From: Candidatus Sumerlaeota bacterium
Lineage (GTDB): Bacteria > UBP6 > UBA1177
Length of the DNA: 10,565 nt
NCBI GenBank assembly: GCA_007136595.1
Contig: SLGQ01000330.1
Coordinates: forward strand, 1-10,565
Reading direction: 5' to 3'
The translations under genes and the position numbers were made by a program. The notes under the pieces were generated by a model, which had not been told where the DNA came from, ran no database searches, and saw only the letters and a list, made by a program, of their open reading frames with translations. The stretch's first letter is position 1. Each line of letters starts with the position of its first letter. This document shows, in pieces, positions 1 through 6,741 of the stretch.

Positions 1-1
1 A

Positions 2-496
2 AGGTGTTCTTTTTATGGGGGATGGGATCTTGTGAAAGATTGCGGACTTGAGAGAGGAACATGTGTTACATCCGGATCGAATTCATATTGTGAAGATATA
101 GAAGAAAGACCCGATACCTATCATGAATGGACTGAAGAGCCTGACAAAAATGATGATAACGGGAAACCGGGTGACCCTCCAAATCCTTTTGATGACATGG
201 ATATTCCCGGCGGTGAAGATAAAGATAGCGAACCCGATGAAAATTATTATCCCGATGAAGATCCTGATCAATTCCCGGATGAATTTGCAGATGAAGATTT
301 TGATGAAGATATTGACGAATACCTTCCCGAACCTGAATGCGGAAATGGAATAGTTGAAGAAGGTGAGGTGTGTGAAAGGGGACAAGTGGAAGAATGCATC
401 AAAATAGATCCTGAACTTTATTCCGGTGGTCTTGCAGCCTGCCTTGATGATTGCAGTGGTTACAACACGATAACATGTTATAATAAAGACCAATAA
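2..496 (+). CDS. 3' part of a secreted acidic, cysteine-containing protein (Myxo-type disulfide motif)
   Basis: The reading frame has no stop between the left edge and the TAA at 494-496. The GTG at 32 is therefore probably internal, and the gene very likely starts upstream of the window. The first residues show a cysteine cluster with spacing C-x11-C-x6-C-x8-C. A long Asp/Glu/Pro-rich linker follows (nt ~140-340) with recurring P-D-E and D-E-D units. The C-terminal module begins C-G-N-G-I-V-E-E-G-E-V-C and contains four further cysteines. This module resembles the cysteine-rich repeats of Myxococcota and deltaproteobacterial surface proteins, known to me as CGNG..E.GE.CD motifs; that family link is from memory. 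Paired cysteines and strong acidity fit an exported, possibly calcium-binding or adhesive protein, but no enzyme motif is visible. Function is unknown. The coding frame is well supported; the true start and any signal peptide lie outside the window. Confidence 0.75.
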   Translation, partial: RCSFYGGWDLVKDCGLERGTCVTSGSNSYCEDIEERPDTYHEWTEEPDKNDDNGKPGDPPNPFDDMDIPGGEDKDSEPDENYYPDEDPDQFPDEFADEDFDEDIDEYLPEPECGNGIVEEGEVCERGQVEECIKIDPELYSGGLAACLDDCSGYNTITCYNKDQ

Positions 497-541
497 ATTC
501 AGCTAAATAAAAAAAAGTTCCGCTGTTTTCTTAATTCGGGC

Positions 542-568
542 TTGACAGTCCTAATTTGTGCTTATAAG
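542..568 (+). promoter_or_regulatory. candidate sigma-70 promoter for the I-P-V repeat protein gene
   Basis: A perfect TTGACA -35 box lies at 542-547 and a TATAAG -10-like box at 563-568. The spacer is 15 bases, shorter than the preferred 17. It sits about 40 bases before the ATG at 607, in the 110-base gap after the preceding gene, where a promoter is expected. No terminator hairpin was found between the preceding stop and this site. Confidence 0.45.
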
Positions 569-606
569 TAAATAACAGATGAAGTTCATTTCCAATGGAG
601 GTTGTC

Positions 607-975
607 ATGTTAAGTATAATAAGAAGTTTGGTTTTTATTTTTGCTTTAAGTTTTTTCGGTTTGGTTCTTTTTACAGGGGTTAATGTAAATGACATTGATA
701 TTCCTGTTGTTGAGCATGTTGAATTTGATGAAGGTGCAGAAGTTTTTGTTCCGGTTGTCGAATACCTTGAAGATTCTTTTGAAAATGCCGTTGCTCTCAG
801 CATTCCTGTTACTCAATATCCTGAAAGCATCTTCTCTGAAGAGCTGGTGGTATCGATCCCTGTTTATCAGTATGATCTTGCCGGTGTTGTAATTGAAATA
901 GGTGACGAACAAATGGCGAGTGTCTGCTCTGTAGAATGGACCAGTTCACAGGTAGAGGAAGGGGTCGTGTGTTAA
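607..975 (+). CDS. small exported protein with four I/V-P-V repeats; function unknown
   Basis: The product is 122 residues. I chose the ATG at 607 over the in-frame ATG at 595 because GGAGG (597-601) lies 5 bases before it and would overlap the earlier start. Residues 1-24 form a signal peptide or anchor: one Arg followed by a long hydrophobic run. There is no lipobox cysteine. The mature part repeats a short unit four times, centred on prolines 33, 49, 67 and 85 (spacing 16, 18, 18). Each unit reads roughly I/V-P-V-x-E/Q-Y/H followed by an acidic stretch, suggesting stacked short beta strands. Two cysteines, C107 and C122, could form a disulfide; C122 is the last residue. The protein is acidic. 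It is flanked by its own candidate promoter and a strong terminator, so it is probably monocistronic. I recognise no family. A secreted structural or surface protein is a guess. Confidence 0.65.
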   Translation: MLSIIRSLVFIFALSFFGLVLFTGVNVNDIDIPVVEHVEFDEGAEVFVPVVEYLEDSFENAVALSIPVTQYPESIFSEELVVSIPVYQYDLAGVVIEIGDEQMASVCSVEWTSSQVEEGVVC

Positions 976-990
976 CGACCCCTTTATTCT
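959..990 (+). terminator. rho-independent terminator overlapping the end of the I-P-V repeat gene
   Basis: AAGGGGTCGT (959-968) pairs perfectly with ACGACCCCTT (975-984) around a 6-base loop. A T-rich run, TTTATTCTTTCTTC, begins at 983. The stem includes the last codons and the stop codon TAA lies at 973-975. The opposite strand has a less T-rich trailer, so this mainly serves the + strand gene. It separates that gene from the convergent repressor gene. Confidence 0.85.
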
Positions 991-1023
991 TTCTTCGATC
1001 AGTTTATTTTCTGAAATATCTTT

Positions 1024-1557
1024 CTATTTAACGGTTGAAAATGCTTTTTCTGCAAAATCATCATTGAGAGGTTTTTTGGTGTTTCTCAAATAAACAAGGT
1101 CTGCTTCAACTGTTGCAAGATAACGGAATGTAGCTTGCTCGACACCTGTTCTTTTCGGTTTCCTGCCATCTTTGTAGTAAAGTGTGAAAAGATCGTTCAT
1201 TTTTTTTCTGAATTCTTTCAGTTTTATCGGTTTGTCTATCGGATCTTCAACAAGATAAGATGCCGGAAGTCCGTTTTTCATAAAGTACTCGGCAATAATG
1301 CTTGTCAAAGTAATGATCCTCATTTCAGCAGGAACGGAAGGGGGGAACCTCATGGACATAAGTTCAGTAACTTCTTCTGTAATAAGATTGTTAGCAGCAA
1401 GAAGCAATTCTTCTTTGCCCTTAAAGTAGTGATAAAGTGTAGGAGCTGTAATTCCAAGCTCTCCTGCAATAAGGTTCATTGTGATCTCTTCTTCAGTTTT
1501 TGTAAAAAGCAAGTCTCTGGCTTTTTCAATGATTCTTCTTTTGATACTTTCTTTCAT
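1024..1557 (-). CDS. TetR/AcrR-family transcriptional regulator
   Basis: The product is 177 residues, a normal to slightly short length for TetR regulators. The N-terminal DNA-binding domain spans residues ~5-50: helix 1 is IIEKARDLLF, followed by a helix-turn-helix at ~27-46 (MNLIAGELGITAPTLYHYFKGKEE). The turn and the L-Y-H-Y-F-x-x-K-E-E recognition stretch are hallmarks of the family. The remaining alpha-helical part is the variable ligand-binding and dimerisation domain; it does not reveal the inducer. The ATG has GGAGAG 8 bases upstream on the - strand. The gene is transcribed away from the glycosyltransferase operon across a 231-base spacer. Divergent arrangement commonly means autoregulation and control of the neighbour, but that is inference here. 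It converges on the I-P-V repeat gene, and the hairpin at 959-990 lies between them. Confidence 0.9.
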   Translation of the reverse strand: MKESIKRRIIEKARDLLFTKTEEEITMNLIAGELGITAPTLYHYFKGKEELLLAANNLITEEVTELMSMRFPPSVPAEMRIITLTSIIAEYFMKNGLPASYLVEDPIDKPIKLKEFRKKMNDLFTLYYKDGRKPKRTGVEQATFRYLATVEADLVYLRNTKKPLNDDFAEKAFSTVK

Positions 1558-1598
1558 AATTTAATCTCTCCATAAATAAAAATAAACGCCACGCACTC

Positions 1599-1629
1599 CA
1601 TATACTTGCGAAAAAAAACAGTAAGTCAA
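1599..1629 (-). promoter_or_regulatory. weak candidate promoter for the TetR-family gene
   Basis: Read on the - strand, TTGACT (1624-1629) could be a -35 box. The -10 region would be AGTATA (17-base spacer) or TATATG (19-base spacer) near 1599-1606. A run of eight A/T pairs lies in the spacer. It is about 42 bases upstream of the repressor start. The -35 match is good but the -10 alignment is ambiguous. Confidence 0.3.
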
Positions 1630-1731
1630 GAAAGCCTTTTCCAAATTAGAGAACAACCGTTGCTGCCATATTAGTTTAACGATAAAATAACTATAATTAG
1701 TATTAGAGGAAAGGGTGCCGAAACAATAAAT

Positions 1732-1760
1732 TTGACTAAATTGATTAACGAGGTTAATTT
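1732..1760 (+). promoter_or_regulatory. candidate promoter of the GT2-to-GT2 operon
   Basis: TTGACT (1732-1737) is followed after exactly 17 bases by TAATTT (1755-1760). The -35 box matches 5 of 6 consensus positions; the -10 box matches only 3. Transcription would begin near 1767, leaving a leader of roughly 20 bases before the ATG at 1789. The upstream TATAAT at 1692-1697 is an alternative -10 box. Confidence 0.4.
1744..1758. promoter_or_regulatory. candidate operator palindrome ATTAACGAGGTTAAT
   Basis: Perfect 6-base arms (ATTAAC / GTTAAT) flank a 3-base GAG centre. The 15-base site lies between and over the candidate -35 and -10 boxes of the operon, where a bound repressor would block RNA polymerase. 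The divergently encoded TetR-family protein is the obvious candidate ligand, though TetR sites are palindromes of varied length and this pairing is inference. A second copy near the repressor promoter was not found. Confidence 0.35.
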
Positions 1761-1788
1761 ACCACTGGACAACGATCTATGGTGCTAA

Positions 1789-2508
1789 ATGGAAAAGAGA
1801 CTTGTATCGATAGTTATTCCGGTTTATAATGAAGAACAAATACTTAAAACTGCTGTTGAAAGACTTGTCAGGGATATTCAGCCATATCAAAATGATTTTG
1901 ATTTTGAAATAATTCTTGCTGAAAACGGCAGTAAAGACAATACGATAGAAAAAGGGAAAGAACTTTCGAAAAAATATCCGTTCCTTTCAATTTTTCATTA
2001 TCCTCAACCTGATTACGGGTTGGCTCTTCAGCACGGGATAAGGACAGCAAAAGGTGAAATCGTTATCTGTGATGAAATAGATCTCTGTCTTCCTGAGTTT
2101 TATGAAAAGAGTCTTGAGCTTTTTAAAACGACCGATGTTGAACTCGTTGTCGGCTCAAAAAGGGTAAAAGGGGCACAGGATCAGAGACCTTTCAAGAGAA
2201 AATTTGCTACATGGGCACTTAATGTAATGCTCAAAATAATTTTAGGGTTTAAAGGAACTGATACCCACGGTGTTAAAGCTTTTTTGAAAAATCCTTTGAT
2301 GCCGGTTCTTGACAGGTGTCTTGTGGGCAAAGATATATTTGCAAGTGAATTTGTCATAAGGGCTGAAAGAATGGGGGTGAAAATAAAAGAGATACCGATT
2401 TCTCTTGATGAAAAAAGAGCTCCTTCGATAAGACTGCTTCATAGAGTTCCCAAAGTTCTATCAAACATCGCCTATCTTTTCTGGAATGTAAGGATCAGAA
2501 ACCGCTGA
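1789..2508 (+). CDS. GT2 family glycosyltransferase (dolichol-phosphate sugar synthase-like)
   Basis: The product is 239 residues with a GT-A fold signature. The N-terminal strand VSIVIPVYNEE (residues 6-16) binds the nucleotide. AENGSKDNT (45-52) replaces the usual D-D-G-S-x-D-x-T. The metal-binding region reads C-D-E-I-D-L (94-99), where most relatives have D-A-D-L. VGSKRVKG (121-128) corresponds to the conserved G-S-R-x-x-x-G acceptor-side segment. There is no C-terminal membrane domain, so the enzyme is probably peripheral on the inner membrane face. Relatives transfer a sugar from a nucleotide donor to a polyprenyl phosphate or glycan acceptor. The substrate is not readable. TAA lies in frame immediately before the ATG, so no earlier start is possible. 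No good Shine-Dalgarno is visible. The stop TGA shares one base with the deacetylase start, implying translational coupling. Confidence 0.85.
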   Translation: MEKRLVSIVIPVYNEEQILKTAVERLVRDIQPYQNDFDFEIILAENGSKDNTIEKGKELSKKYPFLSIFHYPQPDYGLALQHGIRTAKGEIVICDEIDLCLPEFYEKSLELFKTTDVELVVGSKRVKGAQDQRPFKRKFATWALNVMLKIILGFKGTDTHGVKAFLKNPLMPVLDRCLVGKDIFASEFVIRAERMGVKIKEIPISLDEKRAPSIRLLHRVPKVLSNIAYLFWNVRIRNR

Positions 2509-3443
2509 TGAAAACAGTTTCTTTCAACATAGACATCGATCCGTTGCTTTGTTACTGCTCAATTCATGGAATAAAGGATGTTCTTGATGATAAAGACGAT
2601 CCGGTTGTATCTTTGTCTATTCCCCGGTTTTTAAAAATATTTGAAAAGTATGGTGTGAAAGCAACTTTTTTTGTCACTGCTTCAGGGTTGACAGAAAAAG
2701 ATTTCGGAATTCTTGAAAAAGTTGTCAAGGATGGGCATGAAATTGCAAATCATTCTTATTCCCATAATTACAAATTTTCATTAATGACAAAAGATGAGAT
2801 CGAAGAAGATATAAAAAAAAATCACCAGATCATAAAAAACAGACTCGGGGTTGAATGCAAGGGGTTCCGTTCACCGGGATATAACAGCTCAAATTCGGTT
2901 GTAAAGGCTCTGCAGGATCTTCAATATGATTACGATTCATCACTGTTTCCTTCATTTCTTTACAATGCTTCCAAATGGCTCATAATTAAAAAGAAAAAAA
3001 TGTCGGGATTACATTCTTCTTCAACAATAAATTCTTTCAGAGATTCTTTTTCTTCAACCAAGCCCGCTTTTATTGAGAGCTACATCACAGATAGTCTGGA
3101 TAAAGGGAATTTGATCGAATTTCCGATCACTACTGTTTTCCCTTTCATCGGATTGCCGCTTATCGGGACTGCTTTAACTTCATTTCCACAACTTTTAGTT
3201 AAAACAATGCTTTATCTTTCTTCGTTCAAAGATTTTGTAAATATTGAGTTTCATGCGATAGATCTGTGTGAGCTTGGGGACTCGGATATGTTCAAAGCTA
3301 TTGAGAAAATGCAGTTTGACTTGAAAATCCCTCTTTTACAGAAAGAAAAAAGGATATCTCAAGTTATTGAATACTATTTGGAAAAAGGTTTTTGTGTTAA
3401 AACTCTTTCTGAAGTTGCATCTGCCAAAAAAGGAGAAGTTTAA
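2508..3443 (+). CDS. polysaccharide deacetylase (NodB-homology, CE4-like)
   Basis: The product is 311 residues. The NodB-homology motifs are present in order. Motif 1 is FNIDIDP (residues 6-12), giving the acidic pair D9/D11. YGVKATFFV (48-56) is the typical second strand. Motif 2 is H-S-Y-S-H (82-86), with the two metal-binding histidines. Motif 3 is R-S-P-G-Y (121-125), and a late histidine, H249 in EFHAIDL, matches the catalytic motif 5 position. Members remove N- or O-acyl groups from sugars, with zinc or a similar metal. An insertion-like basic segment at ~155-185 (K-rich, then S-rich) separates the motifs. No signal peptide is evident, suggesting cytoplasmic action, perhaps on a lipid-linked or nucleotide-linked sugar made by the preceding GT2. 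That arrangement recalls ArnC/ArnD, but the sequences are not clearly those enzymes. The gene overlaps both neighbours by one base. Confidence 0.85.
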   Translation: MKTVSFNIDIDPLLCYCSIHGIKDVLDDKDDPVVSLSIPRFLKIFEKYGVKATFFVTASGLTEKDFGILEKVVKDGHEIANHSYSHNYKFSLMTKDEIEEDIKKNHQIIKNRLGVECKGFRSPGYNSSNSVVKALQDLQYDYDSSLFPSFLYNASKWLIIKKKKMSGLHSSSTINSFRDSFSSTKPAFIESYITDSLDKGNLIEFPITTVFPFIGLPLIGTALTSFPQLLVKTMLYLSSFKDFVNIEFHAIDLCELGDSDMFKAIEKMQFDLKIPLLQKEKRISQVIEYYLEKGFCVKTLSEVASAKKGEV

Positions 3444-4627
3444 TGAAAGGGGGATTCCTTGAAAAACTGTATGCCAGAAGAGGGGGGATAAAGCTTGGTA
3501 TAGGCAGAGTTGCGGCAGCTTTTCCTCAAATCCTTGAAAAAAAGATAGCTGTTTATCATGTTGCCGGAACTAACGGAAAAGGGACGGTAGTATATGCACT
3601 TTCACATATCCTTGAAAAAAACGGGCTGAGAACAGGGAGGTTTGTTTCTCCTCATCTTGTTGATTTCAATGAAAGAATAGCCATAGACGGTGTTGATATC
3701 ACTGATGAAGAGGTGGGTTGTCTCTATAATTATCTTGAAAAAACCGTAGATGATTTTGATGCTCTTTCTTTTTTTGAAATAACTTTTCTGATGGCTTGGA
3801 AACACTTTGAAAACAATAACTGTGACAGGGTTGTGATCGAGGTTGGTTTAGGTGGAAGAATTGATGCCACAAATGTGATAGATTGGGAGAAAACAGATAT
3901 TATCACTTCCATAGGTTTCGATCATACTCATATTTTAGGCTCAACTCTTCAGGAGATAGCTTTTGAAAAAATGGGTATCATAAAAAAAGGGGATACTGTT
4001 CTCCTTGGAAAAGACGAGGATCCTGAGTTTTTCAACTGGCTGAAAAATGAATCGGAAAAGAGATCGGAAAAAGAAGTATCGTTCCTTTCGGAAAATGAAT
4101 ATATGAAGGAAACAAAAGAGCTTGATTTAAGTAAAGTTCAGAGAAACAATATTAGGCTTGCCTGTAAAGCTGTTGAAAAAACTGAAAAAGAAGCTGTGAT
4201 CCCCGATCTTGCAGATCTGTTTCTTCCGGGCAGATACCAGAAGATCGAAGAAAACCTTTTTGTTGATGTTGCCCACAATAAACCTGCGATCCAGGCACTG
4301 GTCGAAAGAATCAGTGAAACAGAAAAAAATGGGGTTAATTTTATTTACGGATCAATGAAAGATAAAGATATTGATTCAGTGCTCAACCTTCTTTCCACTG
4401 TTTCAGATAAAATTTTCGTTGTTTCTGTCGATGAGGAGAACAGAGGGGCAAAAGTTGAAGATGTGATAAATAAAGCTTCTGTTGATCTGAGAGAAAAACT
4501 TTTTTTTGAAGAAGGTGATGACAGAACTATGGAACGGGGAGTTAAAGAGTCTAAAGAAGATGGGAAAACGCTTCTTGTCACAGGGAGTTTCTATACAGTT
4601 GAAAAGTTTTTAAAGTGGAAAAAATGA
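3443..4627 (+). CDS. folC: folylpolyglutamate synthase / dihydrofolate synthase
   Basis: The product is 394 residues, a little shorter than the usual ~420. This Mur-ligase-family enzyme joins glutamate to folates using ATP, and in many bacteria also makes dihydrofolate from dihydropteroate. The P-loop is A-G-T-N-G-K-G-T (residues 41-48). F-V-S-P-H-L...N-E-R-I (67-79) is the folate/dihydropteroate loop typical of FolC. E-V-G-L-G-G-R-I-D-A-T-N (133-144) and S-I-G-F-D-H-T-H-I-L-G (156-166) give the metal-binding and adenine-contact motifs. The C-terminal ligase domain starts around L-P-G-R-Y-Q and contains D-V-A-H-N (275-279), where most relatives read D-G-A-H-N-P. AGGAG (3430-3434) lies 8 bases before the ATG, and the start shares one base with the preceding TAA. 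The stop overlaps the next ATG as ATGA. Whether it is bifunctional cannot be told from sequence alone. Confidence 0.95.
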   Translation: MKGGFLEKLYARRGGIKLGIGRVAAAFPQILEKKIAVYHVAGTNGKGTVVYALSHILEKNGLRTGRFVSPHLVDFNERIAIDGVDITDEEVGCLYNYLEKTVDDFDALSFFEITFLMAWKHFENNNCDRVVIEVGLGGRIDATNVIDWEKTDIITSIGFDHTHILGSTLQEIAFEKMGIIKKGDTVLLGKDEDPEFFNWLKNESEKRSEKEVSFLSENEYMKETKELDLSKVQRNNIRLACKAVEKTEKEAVIPDLADLFLPGRYQKIEENLFVDVAHNKPAIQALVERISETEKNGVNFIYGSMKDKDIDSVLNLLSTVSDKIFVVSVDEENRGAKVEDVINKASVDLREKLFFEEGDDRTMERGVKESKEDGKTLLVTGSFYTVEKFLKWKK

Positions 4628-5097
4628 AAAGATCGTTTTTAAGAATATTTCCCGTTTATTTAATCTTTACTTTAATAATGACTTTTTTCCATATAAACAG
4701 AGGAAAGGAGCTTTTATCAGGAGAATATCTCGGGATGATAATTCCGCTTACTTTGATACTTTTTTTCATGACTTTGACACACTATGCTATGGGCCGCCCC
4801 CCTGACAATGTTCCTGTGACAGGATCATTTCAAAATGCTTTGATAGATTTCGGGATAAAACTTAACCGGAGAAGTTTCAGGAGATGGATCAGTTGTTCCT
4901 GGGGATTTGATGAAAACTCTGTTTTTGTTTATACATTTCGAAAAATAAAGGAAAAAGCTGACATTAAAGAAATAGTTGATATAGTTTATAACGGTTCTTC
5001 ATTAAAACTGGTCTTTGAAGACAGAACATGGGTCATATCGGGGAAAGGTTATGAAGATGCGGTTTCAACCCTTAAACAGAAAGCGGGATTAAAATAG
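4624..5097 (+). CDS. small two-helix inner-membrane protein, unknown function
   Basis: The product is 157 residues. I chose the ATG at 4624, which makes a 4-base ATGA overlap with the folC stop, over the in-frame GTG at 4615; neither has a strong ribosome site. Residues ~6-23 and ~35-55 are hydrophobic and form two membrane helices joined by a short basic loop (N-R-G-K-E). The positive N-terminus predicts both ends in the cytoplasm. The soluble C-terminal half (~70-157) has alternating beta-like strands such as FVYTFRKI and SLKLVFEDRTWVIS and a final helix, DAVSTLKQKAG. This layout resembles YcxB-like or PH-like membrane proteins, but I do not recognise a named family. It is embedded between folC and recN with no gaps, so it is certainly co-transcribed with them. 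No catalytic motif is visible. Confidence 0.75.
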   Translation: MKRSFLRIFPVYLIFTLIMTFFHINRGKELLSGEYLGMIIPLTLILFFMTLTHYAMGRPPDNVPVTGSFQNALIDFGIKLNRRSFRRWISCSWGFDENSVFVYTFRKIKEKADIKEIVDIVYNGSSLKLVFEDRTWVISGKGYEDAVSTLKQKAGLK

Positions 5098-6741
5098 ATG
5101 AAGATAGGGGAGATATTTCTTAGAAATTTTCTGATCATAAAGAAAAGTGGGATCACTCCTTCTTGCGGACTTACTGTCATTACCGGTGAAACGGGAAGCG
5201 GAAAAAGCCTTTTTGTTACTGCTTTGAAGGTTTTAAGAGGGGAACGAGTAGGCAGAAACATTGTCGGAAAATGGGGCGAACAGGCTGAAATTTCCGCTGA
5301 AATAGTGGTAGAAGAGGGTGATGTTCAGCTGAAAGAGGATATTAAGTTAAGCGGTCTGACCCTTGATGATCCGGAAAGATTCATTGTGAAAAGGGTGATC
5401 GGCGGAAAAAACGGTTGTTACATTGACGGTTGTCCTGTTCCTTTAGCGACATTGCAGCAGATTTTATCCGACCATGTAGAAATAGGTTCACAGTTTGAAA
5501 ACAGAGAGCTTTTCAAAAAAGATTACCGCATAGCTGTGGTTGACAGAATCGCCCGCAATGAAGGTGACCTTAAAAAATATAAAGAAGTGTATAGAAAAAT
5601 TAAAGAAATAGAGGCTCAAATTGAAGATTTGGCTGCCAAAGATAACCCTGTGAGAAGAGATTATCTTGAATATCAGATAAATGAAATTTCAAAGACAGCT
5701 ACTTATGAAAATGAAGAAAAAGAGCTTGAAGAAAAGATCAGTTATTTTGAAAACCGTAGCAAGATCGAAGAGTTTTCTTCAGAAATAGTTTCCATAATGG
5801 ATGAAGTTTCTTCTTCTCTTTCAAAATGTGCTTTGTTATCTGAGAAACTTTCCGCCCTTACTGAAACTGAATCTTTTGCACAGAGGGTGAAATCCCTTTC
5901 AATAGATGCGGAAGATGTTGCAAGAAGCAGTGCTGTTCTTAACAAGAGTGCCGATTTTGAAAATGAAGATATAAACGAGATAAAAAACAGGCATGACAAC
6001 CTTTTTAGAGTTTTGATGAAACATGGACTTTCGACCAGCGAAGAGTTGATAAAAAAAGAATATGAAATGAATGAGGAACTTTATGAGATAAACAAGGTTC
6101 CCCAAAAGATAGCGGAGTTGAACTCAGAACTTGAAAAGTTGAAAAAGGGTGCATCTGATATAGCTTTGAAACTGAGGGAAAAAAGAATTCCCGCAACTAA
6201 GAGCCTTGAAGATAAGATCCTTAAATATTTAAAGAAGTTTGCTATGGAAGGAGTTAAGTTCTCTGTAGAGACGGGTGTTCTTGAAGATTTTTCAGAAAGC
6301 GGGCTTGATTTGATAGAATTCAAGGTTAACACTATAGGGACTGAAGAGATGTACAGTGTTTCTTCACTTTCGGGCGGGGAGCTTTCAAGACTTCTCCTTG
6401 CGATGAAACTTCTTGACGAGGAATCGGGCAAAGTGCTTCTTTTTGACGAAATAGACAGCAACATAGGTGGCGAGACTGCTAAAAATGCGGCGGCTGAAAT
6501 GCTTGTTAATTCAAAGAAGAACCAGATAATGACCGTAACTCACTTTCCTCAGACTGCATCAGCGGGGCAGACTCATATTCTTGTTGAAAAAAGCACGGCT
6601 GACAGTGATGTGACAGCAGGCATTAAAGTTCTTTCAAGAGAAGAGAGAATAAAGGAGCTTGCAAGAATGATGGGAGATGGTGCAAGCAAAGATCTTTTAT
6701 TAACGGCAGAAAAAATGCTGGGAGAACAAAATGACAGGTAA
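5098..6741 (+). CDS. recN: DNA repair protein RecN (SMC-like ATPase)
   Basis: The product is 547 residues, the usual RecN length. RecN is an SMC-like ATPase that acts early in double-strand-break repair with RecA. Walker A is G-E-T-G-S-G-K-S (residues 30-37), preceded by the family's typical L-R-N-F-L-I start. The Q-loop region, usually I-H-G-Q-H-E, reads E-I-G-S-Q-F-E-N here but keeps the glutamine. Residues ~150-360 are rich in E, K and L heptads and form the coiled-coil arms. The ABC signature L-S-G-G-E-L-S-R is at 424-431, Walker B V-L-L-F-D-E-I-D at 446-453 and the switch histidine H482 in T-H-F-P-Q. The ATG directly follows the preceding TAG. Its 3' end overlaps the next gene by 11 bases. 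In many bacteria recN is SOS-controlled from its own promoter; here it appears to depend on the operon promoter, and no LexA-type box was noticed. Confidence 0.96.
   Translation: MKIGEIFLRNFLIIKKSGITPSCGLTVITGETGSGKSLFVTALKVLRGERVGRNIVGKWGEQAEISAEIVVEEGDVQLKEDIKLSGLTLDDPERFIVKRVIGGKNGCYIDGCPVPLATLQQILSDHVEIGSQFENRELFKKDYRIAVVDRIARNEGDLKKYKEVYRKIKEIEAQIEDLAAKDNPVRRDYLEYQINEISKTATYENEEKELEEKISYFENRSKIEEFSSEIVSIMDEVSSSLSKCALLSEKLSALTETESFAQRVKSLSIDAEDVARSSAVLNKSADFENEDINEIKNRHDNLFRVLMKHGLSTSEELIKKEYEMNEELYEINKVPQKIAELNSELEKLKKGASDIALKLREKRIPATKSLEDKILKYLKKFAMEGVKFSVETGVLEDFSESGLDLIEFKVNTIGTEEMYSVSSLSGGELSRLLLAMKLLDEESGKVLLFDEIDSNIGGETAKNAAAEMLVNSKKNQIMTVTHFPQTASAGQTHILVEKSTADSDVTAGIKVLSREERIKELARMMGDGASKDLLLTAEKMLGEQNDR

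Larger units (their letters stand above)
1558..1788. other. divergent regulatory spacer between the TetR-family gene and the six-gene operon
   Basis: This 231-base non-coding stretch separates two divergent transcription units. Besides the candidate promoters listed separately, it holds an isolated perfect TATAAT at 1692-1697 with no good -35 box at 16-18 bases. It also holds an AT-rich run at 1681-1705 with overlapping ACTA/TAGT symmetry. No open reading frame of note and no terminator-like GC-rich hairpin were seen. Confidence 0.6.

Noticed and set aside
83..493. Long - strand open frame (136 codons) opposite the acidic protein gene
   Set aside because: It is the antisense of GAT/GAA-rich coding DNA, which reads as Ile/Phe on the other strand and lacks stops by composition. 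It has no ribosome site, and the + frame has clear cysteine motifs.
1135..1575. Long + strand frame (146 codons) antisense to the TetR-family gene
   Set aside because: Its translation is Phe/Cys/Ser-rich and resembles no protein, while the - strand has a full TetR helix-turn-helix with a good ribosome site.
4615..4623. GTG start for the small membrane protein
   Set aside because: The ATG at 4624 gives the common ATGA overlap with the folC stop, and neither start has a better ribosome site.
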